Origin: Anabaenopsis elenkinii CCIBt3563
Lineage (GTDB): Bacteria; Cyanobacteriota; Cyanobacteriia; Cyanobacteriales; Nostocaceae
Assembly: GCF_015245355.1 (NCBI RefSeq)
Contig: NZ_CP063311.1
Span: forward strand, 4,321,159 to 4,385,158
Length of the DNA: 64,000 bases
Direction: 5' to 3'
The position numbers and the translations under genes were made by a program. This document shows, in pieces, positions 9,002-17,259 of the stretch. The notes under the pieces are model-generated. The model did no database searches. It saw nothing but the letters and a program-made list of their open reading frames with translations, and was not told where the DNA came from. Positions within the stretch are counted from its first letter, which is position 1; each line of letters opens with the position of its first letter.

Positions 9002-10363
9002 CTAGACATTCAGAGGATGCTGCTTTTCTTTACCCTGGTAATCATCTTCATTGTTCACAGGTTTGGGATCTAAGAAAGCTTCTCTACCGGTAATCAATCT
9101 GGAACGACGATTACGGGTGATATAGTTCCAAGCCCACTGAATTACTACTACTAATTTAGTGTCAAACTCAATTAAGAAGTAGATGTGAATTACTAGCCAA
9201 AATACCCAAGCAATGAAACCTGAGAGTTTGACTAGGCCTAAATCAACAACGGCTAAATTTTGCCCAATCATCGCCAAACTACCCACGTCGTTGTAATGAA
9301 ATTGTGGCAAAGTGTAACCTTGAAGTTTTCCTTGAATCAGTCCAGCTACATACTCCCCTTGTTGAGTAGCTACGGGTGCAACACCAGGTAAGGGTTTACC
9401 AGTCTGATGGGAGAAGTTAGCTAAATCTCCCACAACAAAAATGTTTTTATGTCCCTTGATGCTCAAGTCCGGTTCCACAATCACACGTCCAGAGCGATCG
9501 CATTCTACACCTGTACGCTCTGCTAGAACTTTCCCCATTGATGACCCTTGTACACCAGCAGCCCATAAGACTGTTTTTGAGGGGATTTGCTCAACTTCAT
9601 CCCCACTCTTAAAAGTAACGATATCATTTTCAATGTTGGTCACCCTGGTGTTAGTTCTGATCATCACACCCAATTTTGCCAAAGCTGATGTAGCTGCTTT
9701 CGATAACTTGGGCGAAATGTATGGGAGGATGCGATCGCCCCCTTGCAATAGTAAAATTTTCGCCTCGGAAGTATTGATATTGCGGAAATCTTCTTGCAGT
9801 GTTTTGTATGCTAATTCTGCAATCGCACCTGCTAATTCTACACCGGTCGGACCACCACCCACAATCACAAAGGTCAACAAAGCCTTGCGTTTTTCTGGGT
9901 CAGTTTCTCTTTCTGCTGCTTCAAATGCTGTAAAGATCCGGCGACGTATTTCTATAGCATCTTCCACAGTTTTTAACCCCGGTGCAAATGCTTTCCACTC
10001 ATCCTTACCAAAATAGGAATGGTTAGCACCTGTAGCTACTACTAATGTATCGTAAGGGACTACCTGATCATCTAAAATAACCTCTTGTTTTTTGGGGTCA
10101 ATATCACTCACCTTTCCTAACAGCACTCGTGTATTCTTACTTCTTCTGAATACGGCTCGCAATGGTGAGGAAATATCAGCAGGTGAGAGGGTACCTGTGG
10201 CGACTTGATATAACAGTGGCTGAAATAGGTGAAAGTTCCGTTGGTCAATGAGGGTAATACTTACATTGGCTTTCGCCAGAGTCTTGGCTGTATATAGTCC
10301 ACCAAAACCACCACCAATGATGACAACTTTATGTGGTGCATTCTTCCCAACTGAGACTACCAT
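9002..10363 (-). CDS. Type II NAD(P)H dehydrogenase (NDH-2)
   Basis: The 453-residue flavoprotein would oxidise NAD(P)H and reduce the quinone pool without pumping protons. The FAD-binding dinucleotide fold is at residues 13-45 (VVIIGGGFGGLYTAK). The second, NAD(P)-binding fold is at about 165-190 (FVIVGGGPTGVELAGAIAEL). The second FAD-contact motif NIFVVGDLA is at about 310. The region near residue 380 (SGFIAWVFWLVIHIYFLIEF) is hydrophobic and typical of membrane attachment in this family. Cyanobacteria carry several paralogues (ndbA, ndbB, ndbC), and I cannot assign which one this is. The gene stands alone. Confidence 0.9.
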   Translation of the reverse strand: MVVSVGKNAPHKVVIIGGGFGGLYTAKTLAKANVSITLIDQRNFHLFQPLLYQVATGTLSPADISSPLRAVFRRSKNTRVLLGKVSDIDPKKQEVILDDQVVPYDTLVVATGANHSYFGKDEWKAFAPGLKTVEDAIEIRRRIFTAFEAAERETDPEKRKALLTFVIVGGGPTGVELAGAIAELAYKTLQEDFRNINTSEAKILLLQGGDRILPYISPKLSKAATSALAKLGVMIRTNTRVTNIENDIVTFKSGDEVEQIPSKTVLWAAGVQGSSMGKVLAERTGVECDRSGRVIVEPDLSIKGHKNIFVVGDLANFSHQTGKPLPGVAPVATQQGEYVAGLIQGKLQGYTLPQFHYNDVGSLAMIGQNLAVVDLGLVKLSGFIAWVFWLVIHIYFLIEFDTKLVVVIQWAWNYITRNRRSRLITGREAFLDPKPVNNEDDYQGKEKQHPLNV

Positions 10364-10497
10364 AGGAAATATTGCCTTCTGTTAAGAGCGTTAACTATTC
10401 TTAACAACTTTGTAACAAATTTATAATATATTTTGCCGTTTATTTAGAACACTTGAAAAAATAATAACTGTAGTCAAATTTACGATTTATTTGATTT

Positions 10498-10556
10498 ACA
10501 GCATTTCCCATGCTCCTAAGGTAGAAAGTTTTTTAGTTTTAGGGAACACCGGAACA
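10498..10556 (+). repeat. Dispersed intergenic repeat, copy B
   Basis: The sequence carries AGCATTTCCCATGCTC, AAGGTAGAAAG, TTTTTTAGTTTTAGGG and GAACACCGGAAC. This matches the layout of copies A, C and D. It lies between the NADH dehydrogenase gene and the ZorABC-like operon. Confidence 0.8.
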
Positions 10557-10604
10557 ACCCAACACCATACACTATCTTTTTTAACCCCCAAACTTGGATA
10601 CACA

Positions 10605-10707
10605 GGGCGATCGCACCCCCCGAGTAACTGGAAGAGGTAACTTCCATGGATCTGTATAATAATCTAATGATTCATTGCACAGCCCAGATCGCCTGTTTTC
10701 CAGTTAC
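10605..10707 (+). promoter_or_regulatory. Interleaved inverted repeats and promoter-like site before the ZorABC-like operon
   Basis: Two pairs of complementary segments alternate: GGGCGATC (10605-10612) with GATCGCC (10687-10693), and GTAACTGGAA (10624-10633) with TTCCAGTTAC (10698-10707). An RNA of this stretch could fold as a pseudoknot, or each pair could form alone. A perfect -10 box, TATAAT, lies at 10655-10660, but no good -35 box is seen at the usual spacing. The last arm ends 11 nt before the ATG of the first gene and would hide its ribosome binding site. Confidence 0.4.
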
Positions 10708-10718
10708 CAGGGAATTTC

Positions 10719-11057
10719 ATGATCCAGTTGACACCATCGGTAATAGAATTAGTTGAAGAAATTGTAGCTGTTAATCAAGCCTGGAAACTAACTGCTGACA
10801 TGGGAGAGCATACCTCAGCCATAGCAGACTCACTCGCGGATTTAAAGAACCGGTTACAAGTGCGACTCTTACGTACTTATGCACCCGAACAGGTTTATTT
10901 AGAAGTTGATACTTCTCCAGAAACAACAACCACAGAAGAACTTTATGGGTTAATTCTACGCCAACCAATAGGTGATTATTGGAATGCGGCACATCTTCCC
11001 GTGCGTGTAGCTCAACAATTGCTGTCTTCTGAAGAAATAGCCAAATTTACAATTTAG
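10719..11057 (+). CDS. Unknown 112-residue protein, first gene of the ZorABC-like operon
   Basis: I do not recognise this family. The protein is acidic and predicted mostly helical in its first 60 residues (MIQLTPSVIELVEEIVAVNQ, then ADSLADLKNRLQVRLLRTYA). It has a Thr/Glu-rich turn near residue 68 and no membrane segment, signal peptide or Cys motif. It is 16 nt upstream of the ZorA-like gene on the same strand, so it is almost certainly co-transcribed with it. Standard Zorya types do not start with such a gene. Candidate roles are an accessory or regulatory subunit of the channel complex or an adaptor for the ZorC-like protein. Both are inference from position only. Confidence 0.75.
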   Translation: MIQLTPSVIELVEEIVAVNQAWKLTADMGEHTSAIADSLADLKNRLQVRLLRTYAPEQVYLEVDTSPETTTTEELYGLILRQPIGDYWNAAHLPVRVAQQLLSSEEIAKFTI

Positions 11058-11073
11058 TGGGGAGTGTAGTCAA

Positions 11074-13101
11074 ATGATTCAAGGCTTCATCAATATTTTT
11101 TGGCAGAATACTTTTTTTCATTGGAGTATTCTAATTGTTTTCCTGGTGGGAGGAATAGCCGAAGTTATATCTATTCTTCTGTATTGCAGTTCCACAAAAA
11201 GAGATTTGGAAGATACTAAAAAAAGTATTAATTACTTGCAGAGCCAGAGAAATCAACCGCAAAATTCACAGACGAATGAAGTTACTTTAAACCCAAATGG
11301 ACGATTGTCCTGGTTCCGGAAACATCTAGCTGGAACAGATACTGAGGGAGGTTTCCAACCCAAAGTTGAGGCGGGAAAATTTGTATTATTACAATACCCA
11401 AGAATTTTAAATCCCTCTATTCGTAGCAGCTATTTGCGTTTTATACCTACCATTCTCATCGCCATTGGTGTTTTAGGAACCTTTTATGGGATTCAGGAAG
11501 GATTATCACAAATAGACCTGAGTAATATTAATCAAAACAACTCCAACTTACTAGAAGCTAGTGTCAATCTTCTAGAAGGTATGAAAACTGCTTTTTCTAC
11601 TTCATTGATGGGGTTAGGCTCTAGCAGTGTATTTACTATTCTCTTAGCAGTTGGAGAAGCATATAAACGCTTACGTGGTCATGAATTACGCCAAAAATTA
11701 GATAGGATTGCTTTTGTAGAAAGTCCCACAAGGCTTTTATCTCGTTTTAACCTTGATGGAACTGAAAAAGCAGCAACCAGTTTAAGGGATGCTGCTGAGA
11801 GTATGAAAACCGGATTTCAAGAATTAATCCAGGTACAAAGTAAATTAAGTCCTGATGCTATTGGTCGAGAAGTGGGAGCAGTCATGTCTCCCATTTTTAA
11901 GGACATCAAAGAAGAACTATCAGCACTCAGAGAAATTAAACAGGATCAAGGTCAGGAAATATTAAGAAATTTAATTACAGAACAAAGAGAACAATTAATC
12001 AAACCCCTCATAGCTGAACTTACCAAGAGTGCACAACTGACTCAAGAAGCTTCTCAAGCAGTTCGTGAACTCAGAGAAGAACTGGGGGGAATTTCCCAAA
12101 GTCTCAGCACATCTGTAATGACTATCCAAAAATTCCAAGAAGAGACTTTAGTTAGATTGCAGGAATTTGCAGTTAGTTTGCAGTCTATCTTAACTGAATT
12201 TCGTTCTGATACTCAAGGAGTAATGGAAAGGGTATCTACAGAAATTCAGTCAGCTGTAACTGCAAGTGTTGAAGCGATAAATTCTCAGAGAATTGCTTTT
12301 GAAGTCAGTTCTAATCAAGCAGCCAATACTTTTAGAAGTATTCGAGAAGATTTAGAAACCGCACTACATACCCAAGCAGAAATAGAGCGTCAAATGCTCC
12401 AGGAATTTCAAGATCGAACCCTGGCGATTATCACCACACAAACTGAAAGTATTACCACCGTTGGTAATGAAGCATCTCAATTAATGAATGGAGCCAGAGA
12501 GAACTTAATATCTACTCTCTCTAACATTGATACTATGCTGCAAAATACCCGCATCACTGTACAGGAAGAACTACAGCAATTCCGCCTGAGTTATCAAACA
12601 GCTTTACAAGAGTTCTTCAATAGCCAAAATCAGTTACTAGAAGAAACCCTAGGGGAACAGCGTCAAGGACTAGCTCAGGTTGTCAATGATTTACAGACTG
12701 CTTTTAACGAAGAATATCACAGACGCTCAACTTTAACCGCACAAGTGGACGAAAGTATGAGCAGAATTGGGCAAACTGTAGAGAAGGTCAGTAATTTTGC
12801 TAATGTCACCGGGTTAACTTCAGGAGAAAGGCTAGCACAAATCCAAGAAATTACCAGGGGATTGGGTCGAGAAGCTCATAGGATTGAACAAACCTATGCA
12901 GCTATGATTCAACAGTTAAATCAGGCTTTGGAAATAAGTAATCAACATTTAGTTGATTACCTAAATCAAGCATCTGCATCTGAAAACCTGTTTTTCACCC
13001 AAGCAGATGAAGCCACAACCAGAATTTCTAATCAATTACTACAAGCTGCTAATTATCTAGTAGCTGCAGAAGCTAATCGTCGTCATCAATCTGAATCATG
13101 A
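11074..13101 (+). CDS. ZorA-like MotA/TolQ/ExbB-family channel protein with coiled-coil tail
   Basis: The 675-residue protein has three predicted membrane segments at about 15-38, 120-144 and 171-194. The last two carry the MotA/TolQ/ExbB pattern (IGVLGTFYGIQEGL, then TAFSTSLMGLGSS). Residues from about 220 to 670 form a long Gln/Glu-rich coiled coil with phase repeats. That layout, an inner-membrane ion channel with a long cytoplasmic tail, is that of ZorA of the Zorya anti-phage systems. The tail is thought to transmit a signal from the proton-driven ZorAB complex to cytosolic effectors. The stop codon overlaps the start of the next gene (ATGA at 13098). A TolQ-like energiser of another function is the main alternative. 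Confidence 0.72.
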   Translation: MIQGFINIFWQNTFFHWSILIVFLVGGIAEVISILLYCSSTKRDLEDTKKSINYLQSQRNQPQNSQTNEVTLNPNGRLSWFRKHLAGTDTEGGFQPKVEAGKFVLLQYPRILNPSIRSSYLRFIPTILIAIGVLGTFYGIQEGLSQIDLSNINQNNSNLLEASVNLLEGMKTAFSTSLMGLGSSSVFTILLAVGEAYKRLRGHELRQKLDRIAFVESPTRLLSRFNLDGTEKAATSLRDAAESMKTGFQELIQVQSKLSPDAIGREVGAVMSPIFKDIKEELSALREIKQDQGQEILRNLITEQREQLIKPLIAELTKSAQLTQEASQAVRELREELGGISQSLSTSVMTIQKFQEETLVRLQEFAVSLQSILTEFRSDTQGVMERVSTEIQSAVTASVEAINSQRIAFEVSSNQAANTFRSIREDLETALHTQAEIERQMLQEFQDRTLAIITTQTESITTVGNEASQLMNGARENLISTLSNIDTMLQNTRITVQEELQQFRLSYQTALQEFFNSQNQLLEETLGEQRQGLAQVVNDLQTAFNEEYHRRSTLTAQVDESMSRIGQTVEKVSNFANVTGLTSGERLAQIQEITRGLGREAHRIEQTYAAMIQQLNQALEISNQHLVDYLNQASASENLFFTQADEATTRISNQLLQAANYLVAAEANRRHQSES

Positions 13102-13742
13102 ATAATTTTAGCGATTGGGAACCAACACCACAAATAGAAGAGGATAACTCCAGCGTTTTACTCGCCATTGGCGATATGATGTCTGGACTGTTAATGATAT
13201 TTGCGCTGTTGTTTATTACCGTTTCTTTACAGTTGAGTCAAAGATCAGAACCCAGACGTATTGTCATTGGAGAAGTGATTGGTGCTTTAAAAGCAAATAA
13301 CGTGAAGGTAGAAGTTAATCCAGACACCGGAGATATTAGCTTGAAAGAAAATATCCTATTTCCAGAAAATAGTGCTCAATTAAGTGATGCTGGAAAAAGC
13401 ACTCTACGATCATTTATCCCGGTTTACAGTAATGTAATTTTATCCAACCCTGAATATGAGAAAGAAATTACCCGGGTTGTGATTGAAGGACATACTAGTT
13501 CTAGTGGAACTTATAACGGTAATTTACAGTTAAGTCTGTTGAGGTCTTTTGCTGTTGCTGAATATATCTTCTCTCCAGAGATGAAATTTCAAACTAAATC
13601 ACAACTGAGTCAAAAAATCCTTGCTTCTGGAAGGGGAGAAATTGAAGCTAATCCAAATATTGATGACCCCAATGATAGAAAGGTAATTTTCCGGTTGCAA
13701 TTTAAGGGAGATAATTTATCTGGTATTTTTCCGTCCAAATGA
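13098..13742 (+). CDS. ZorB-like MotB/OmpA-family protein
   Basis: The 214-residue protein has one membrane helix at about 21-45. This begins with GDMMSGLLMIFALLF and contains D26, the position of the ion-carrying Asp in MotB/ZorB-type proteins. The rest is an OmpA-like peptidoglycan-binding domain with VVIEGHTSSSG at about 127-137 and DRKVIFRL at about 193-200. The domain order, size and acidic residue match ZorB, which anchors the ZorA channel to the cell wall. The start codon overlaps the stop of the ZorA-like gene by 4 nt, so translation is coupled. Together the two would form a MotAB-like motor complex. Confidence 0.78.
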   Translation: MNNFSDWEPTPQIEEDNSSVLLAIGDMMSGLLMIFALLFITVSLQLSQRSEPRRIVIGEVIGALKANNVKVEVNPDTGDISLKENILFPENSAQLSDAGKSTLRSFIPVYSNVILSNPEYEKEITRVVIEGHTSSSGTYNGNLQLSLLRSFAVAEYIFSPEMKFQTKSQLSQKILASGRGEIEANPNIDDPNDRKVIFRLQFKGDNLSGIFPSK

Positions 13743-13761
13743 TTTTGACAACCTAGAAAAT

Positions 13762-15303
13762 ATGATGTTAAATTTTCGCACTTTATCCTTAAGCGATCGC
13801 CAGTCACCGGAACCAACCAATTTACTCCAGTTAGTCAACAATTTCCCTAACAGTGGACAATTCCGCCAGCTTCACAATCTCCCTAATGTAGAAACAGATA
13901 CTTGGCGTTCTTTAGATCAAATTATCGAAACCATCCAATCCGGCAATATTGACGACATTCAACACATAGAATGGGTCTATTGTCTCCATAATAAGGCTGA
14001 ATGGGATAAGCAACACCCAGAAATCAGCTATACAACTTCAGCATTAATCTGGAGAGCAGCAGTTAATAACTTACGGCTCCAACAAACTTTATTATGGCTG
14101 TTAGTGTTGAATCATAGCGAGTCACAGCCAATTATCAGTGAATCTTTAGTTACAAGTTTTTCTGTGTTTATCAGGGAATCAGGGGACAGTGACGCACAAA
14201 TATTACAAATCATACAAGCCATCACCCAGGACGACTATCACAGATTAGCTTTAATTGCTAGGGAGAAGAATTGTACACCCCAAGAATTACTCAAGAAATT
14301 TAATCTTCCATCAACTGGTAATGCGGTGAATCAGGCTTTAAACTATGTAGTGACAATATTTTCAGACAGGAAAGACAAACCAGAATGGTTCCCAGAATGG
14401 TTACTGCGTTGTTTTGCGCAAATGTCCCACTCACAACAATGTCAGGAAGTTAATCGTTTATTGACAGCGATCGCCCCTGAAATAGGAAGCGGTTTTTTAT
14501 CAATCGTAGAATGGTTACGTCAAAATTATGGACCCCGCACTGTTAATTCTCGGTGGAGTCAATTATCACCACAAGCTCAACTAGCATTACGTAAATGGAT
14601 TGGTGCTGCTACTTGGGGAGATTTTGACAGAATGATTACAGCGTTAATCAATGATCGGAGTTCACAGTTACGAAACTTACGACAGAATAACAAGATATGT
14701 GACAAACTAGATTATGAAAGAAACCAACTAGAAAGACGTAAAGAGTTTTGGTCAAATTATAGCGATCGCTTTGAACGTCTGCGTATTTTAGTACCCGCAT
14801 CAACTAGTGAGAATACTCAAGAATTAACACGAGATATTGATATTCTGGTCAATGATGATAGTAATGAGACAGAAATTTGTATCTTTGACTTTGGGGATTG
14901 GTTTATTGTAGAATTCTTCCGGGGTAATGGCAGTGAAATTTTACTGTTTAACCGCAATTCCTCTGCTAATGTGGAAGAAACATTATTTCAATCGCCAAAT
15001 TTATCTATCTCAGATATTCGCCGTTTATATCGTTTTGGCGGTGAAATTCATGATCATGTTTTCCTCTGGCAATATTATGCGGAAAAGTGGCTGAGAACGC
15101 AACATAATATTTACCCGAATGACGGGATAACTCGTTTTAAAGGAATTCCTCCAAAATATAATCAATTTAGTCACACAACAGGTTTACCCACTCCTGCAGT
15201 AGATAAACAGAGAATCCGTGAACAACGTTTAGCACGCTGGCGCCAGGATATTCAAAGAATATACCAAGGACTTGGTATAACCTTGAAGAACTGGAGTAAC
15301 TAG
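13762..15303 (+). CDS. ZorC-like EH_Signature domain protein
   Basis: The 513-residue cytoplasmic protein has a helical N-terminal part of about 310 residues. A C-terminal region resembles the EH_Signature domain of ZorC: ERRKEFWSNYSDRFERLR at about 324-341, FGDWFIVEFFRGNG with E384, and IHDHVFLWQYYAEKWL with H430 and H432. These supply the conserved Glu and His that name the domain. ZorC is a cytosolic DNA-associated component of type I Zorya that works with ZorD. Here it starts 19 nt after the ZorB-like gene and is followed by a terminator instead of zorD. Translation could start at either of two adjacent ATG codons. The domain assignment is by motif only. Confidence 0.7.
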   Translation: MMLNFRTLSLSDRQSPEPTNLLQLVNNFPNSGQFRQLHNLPNVETDTWRSLDQIIETIQSGNIDDIQHIEWVYCLHNKAEWDKQHPEISYTTSALIWRAAVNNLRLQQTLLWLLVLNHSESQPIISESLVTSFSVFIRESGDSDAQILQIIQAITQDDYHRLALIAREKNCTPQELLKKFNLPSTGNAVNQALNYVVTIFSDRKDKPEWFPEWLLRCFAQMSHSQQCQEVNRLLTAIAPEIGSGFLSIVEWLRQNYGPRTVNSRWSQLSPQAQLALRKWIGAATWGDFDRMITALINDRSSQLRNLRQNNKICDKLDYERNQLERRKEFWSNYSDRFERLRILVPASTSENTQELTRDIDILVNDDSNETEICIFDFGDWFIVEFFRGNGSEILLFNRNSSANVEETLFQSPNLSISDIRRLYRFGGEIHDHVFLWQYYAEKWLRTQHNIYPNDGITRFKGIPPKYNQFSHTTGLPTPAVDKQRIREQRLARWRQDIQRIYQGLGITLKNWSN

Positions 15304-15325
15304 TAACATCTGAATCTAGATTACC

Positions 15326-15360
15326 ATAGTGTGTTGTCCCGCACAACGCACTATTTTTTT
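15326..15360 (+). terminator. Intrinsic terminator of the ZorABC-like operon
   Basis: ATAGTGTGTTGT (15326-15337) pairs with ACAACGCACTAT (15343-15354), with one mismatch and a short loop. Seven T residues follow directly. It lies 22 nt after the stop codon of the ZorC-like gene and upstream of the IS630 copy. The operon therefore appears to end naturally here. Confidence 0.88.
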
Positions 15361-15491
15361 CACGCAAAGGAGCGCAAAGGTTTAAGATTAACTACATTTA
15401 CCCCAAAGGTGATTAATAATAACTTTTAAAATTCTCAATTCCCTATGATATGGGTGGAGTCAGCAACAATATATAGCAACCGCCAAGGAGG

Positions 15492-15974
15492 TTAGGACGC
15501 AAAAAGCAAGACATCCTCAATGGCATCTCGTAAAGAATCAAACCGCTCAAGTTTTTTGCGGATTCGACTTTTTAACCAAGACCAACATTTTTCAATCTGA
15601 TTCAGGTCTGGAGAATAAGGTGGTAGGTACAGCACTTCACACCCTGCGTACTGAATCAGTTGTTGAATGCGCCCACCTTTATGAAATGTGGCATTATCCA
15701 TCACCACAACCTGTCCTGGTTTGAGTGTGGGAAGCAAACAAGCTTCAAGCCAAGTCTCAAATACTATTCGATTACACGCACCCTCAACAGTGAAAGGAGC
15801 TATCAGCTTATGGTTACACAGCGCGGCAATTATGTTCACCCGACCTTCACGACGACCTGATTTAAGTGCATGGAAGCGCTGTCCTTTTGAGTTCCAACCG
15901 TAATCATACTGGTCTCGGTTGTCCATTCCTGACTCATCGAGGTATACAATCTTCTCCACAGGTAACTCAGACAA
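15492..15974 (-). CDS. IS630 transposase, C-terminal DDE catalytic part (copy 1)
   Basis: The 160-residue frame encodes the catalytic half of the transposase. The acidic triad is readable: Asp in YLDESGMDN, Asp in VMDNATFHKG, and Glu in SPDLNQIEKCWSWLK. It is probably translated as a fusion with the N-terminal half through a -1 shift at the A-run, not from its own Met. The protein is identical to copy 2. Confidence 0.9.
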   Translation of the reverse strand: MSELPVEKIVYLDESGMDNRDQYDYGWNSKGQRFHALKSGRREGRVNIIAALCNHKLIAPFTVEGACNRIVFETWLEACLLPTLKPGQVVVMDNATFHKGGRIQQLIQYAGCEVLYLPPYSPDLNQIEKCWSWLKSRIRKKLERFDSLRDAIEDVLLFAS

Positions 15975-15979
15975 CTGCG

Positions 15980-16366
15980 TTACGAAAGCCTGTCGTTTGA
16001 CCTCATCGCGCTCACGGTAGCCATAAGTCTTTTTTTTCGCGTAAAACCAATTTTTTTCAAAGCTCTTGAGATTGTGCGATCGCTAATTTCTTCAGGCCAA
16101 AGTGAGGCCATCTCTACTTGGGTTTTATCGCCATGTACGGAAGCAAACTCACGAAATTTTTCCCAATCGGTAATTTTGTGACCATTCCCAGGACGCTGAT
16201 TAGGCAAGGCTTGGAAGTCCCCCGTTTCGGTTTTTCGCTTCAACCATAGGGTGATGGTGTTGCGACTAATATTAAACATTTGACTGGCTTGAGTTTTCTT
16301 CAAGCCATCGAGTTCAATCGCTTGGATTACTTTTTGACGAAGGTCGTAACTGTACGGCTTGGGCAT
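15980..16366 (-). CDS. IS630 transposase, N-terminal helix-turn-helix part (copy 1)
   Basis: The 128-residue product holds the DNA-binding half of an IS630 transposase. It begins MPKPYSYDLRQKVIQAIE and has two helix-turn-helix segments (TQASQMFNISRNTITLWLKR, then SDRTISRALKKIGF). The family's usual KTYGYRERDE sequence after FTRKK is present in the -1 frame. An eight-A run where the frames meet suggests programmed -1 frameshifting joins this frame to the one at 15492-15974. Without the shift the product is a truncated binding domain. Confidence 0.9.
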   Translation of the reverse strand: MPKPYSYDLRQKVIQAIELDGLKKTQASQMFNISRNTITLWLKRKTETGDFQALPNQRPGNGHKITDWEKFREFASVHGDKTQVEMASLWPEEISDRTISRALKKIGFTRKKRLMATVSAMRSNDRLS

Positions 16367-16455
16367 ATACCTGTAGCAAGCGATCGCTTCACATGAAAAG
16401 GGACTACTTATAGTTTATGCTTAAATTACCTTGGCGGTTGCTATATAGGTTGATT

Positions 16456-16917
16456 ATGCCACAGCGGGTAGTTACAGAAGTCAAAAGTTGGTTTAGGCGT
16501 GAGAGAATTGTGAGGAACTTAGAAATTTTCCAAGACTTTATTGTAATTTCTCTATGCTTGGGATTATTCGGCGTGATGCTGATTAGACTAGGTGATATGT
16601 TTTTGTTATTTTTACGTCCCTTGGATTTACGGGAAGTAACATCTGATATTTTGTTTATTTTGATTTTAGTAGAATTATTCCGGTTATTACTTGATTATAT
16701 CCAGGAGCAGCAGATTTCTGTAGGGGCAGCGGTAGAAATTACTATTGTATCTGCTTTGCGAGAAGTAATTTTACGTGGGGTTCTGGAAATTCCCCGCGAT
16801 CAAATTTTAGCTATTTCTGTATTTCTCATGGTTTTAGCAGGAATTCTCGCCGCATTACCTTGGATATCTCGATTTTTTGAACACGTTAAACTTACCAGTG
16901 AGGAAATCAAGCAGTAA
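16456..16917 (+). CDS. PsiE-family membrane protein
   Basis: The 153-residue protein has four predicted membrane helices (around DFIVISLCLGLFGVMLI, SDILFILILVELFRLLL, AAVEITIVSALREVI and ILAISVFLMVLAGILAALPW). It fits the phosphate-starvation-inducible PsiE-like family, whose function is unknown. I chose the ATG at 16456. An in-frame ATG at 16417 lies inside the right end of the IS630 copy, so that longer start would give an N-terminus made from insertion sequence. The insertion has thus replaced the original upstream region, and expression may now depend on the element. Confidence 0.65.
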   Translation: MPQRVVTEVKSWFRRERIVRNLEIFQDFIVISLCLGLFGVMLIRLGDMFLLFLRPLDLREVTSDILFILILVELFRLLLDYIQEQQISVGAAVEITIVSALREVILRGVLEIPRDQILAISVFLMVLAGILAALPWISRFFEHVKLTSEEIKQ

Positions 16918-16950
16918 AAATTCACTGATATTTTTATTTGTGAATTAAAT

Positions 16951-16980
16951 TCGGTAGTTGGGCGATCGCCCAATTACCGA
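16951..16980. terminator. HIP1-centred hairpin after the PsiE-like gene
   Basis: TCGGTA, TTGGGCGATCGCCCAA and TACCGA form an almost perfect 30-base inverted repeat centred on a HIP1 site. It starts 34 nt after the stop codon. No T-run follows, but the strong stem makes a terminator or mRNA 3-prime stabiliser plausible. Confidence 0.45.
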
Positions 16981-17259
16981 TGATATTAATCATAAAATAT
17001 TTTACCCAAAATATACTTTGTATTTTTTTATATTCAATCAATATCCTAGGGAAAAAAGCAGTTATTTATCTTGACTTAATTAATAGAATATGCGTGTCTG
17101 GGAAAAAGATCAGCGATACCAGATTTTTAGAAGTCATGGTAATTTAAGCTTTAGTTGATAAAATCTATGGACTAGCAGGATTACTGATATGCCTAGATCC
17201 CTTAATTCTTGAATTGGGGTAAAACTGTTCCTTGCAAATTTTTAGGTCTACATTTACAA

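Larger units (their letters stand above)
15472..16445 (-). mobile_element. IS630-family insertion sequence, copy 1
   Basis: The 974-bp stretch, counted with the flanking TA dinucleotides, is bounded by 17-bp perfect inverted repeats TATAGCAACCGCCAAGG. Both transposase frames encode proteins identical to those of copy 2 at 62102-63075, which lies in the opposite orientation. Insertion at TA is the rule for this family. The element sits between the ZorABC-like operon and the PsiE-like gene, within or next to the promoter of the latter. Confidence 0.93.

Noticed and set aside
15304..16445. IS630 copy 1 as the cause of a missing zorD gene.
   Set aside because: A strong intrinsic terminator lies before the element, and no helicase or nuclease remnant is readable on either side. 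The downstream gene is a complete PsiE-like gene.
16417..16455. Longer N-terminus for the PsiE-like protein.
   Set aside because: The first 13 codons are mostly IS630 terminal sequence, so they are not part of the original gene.
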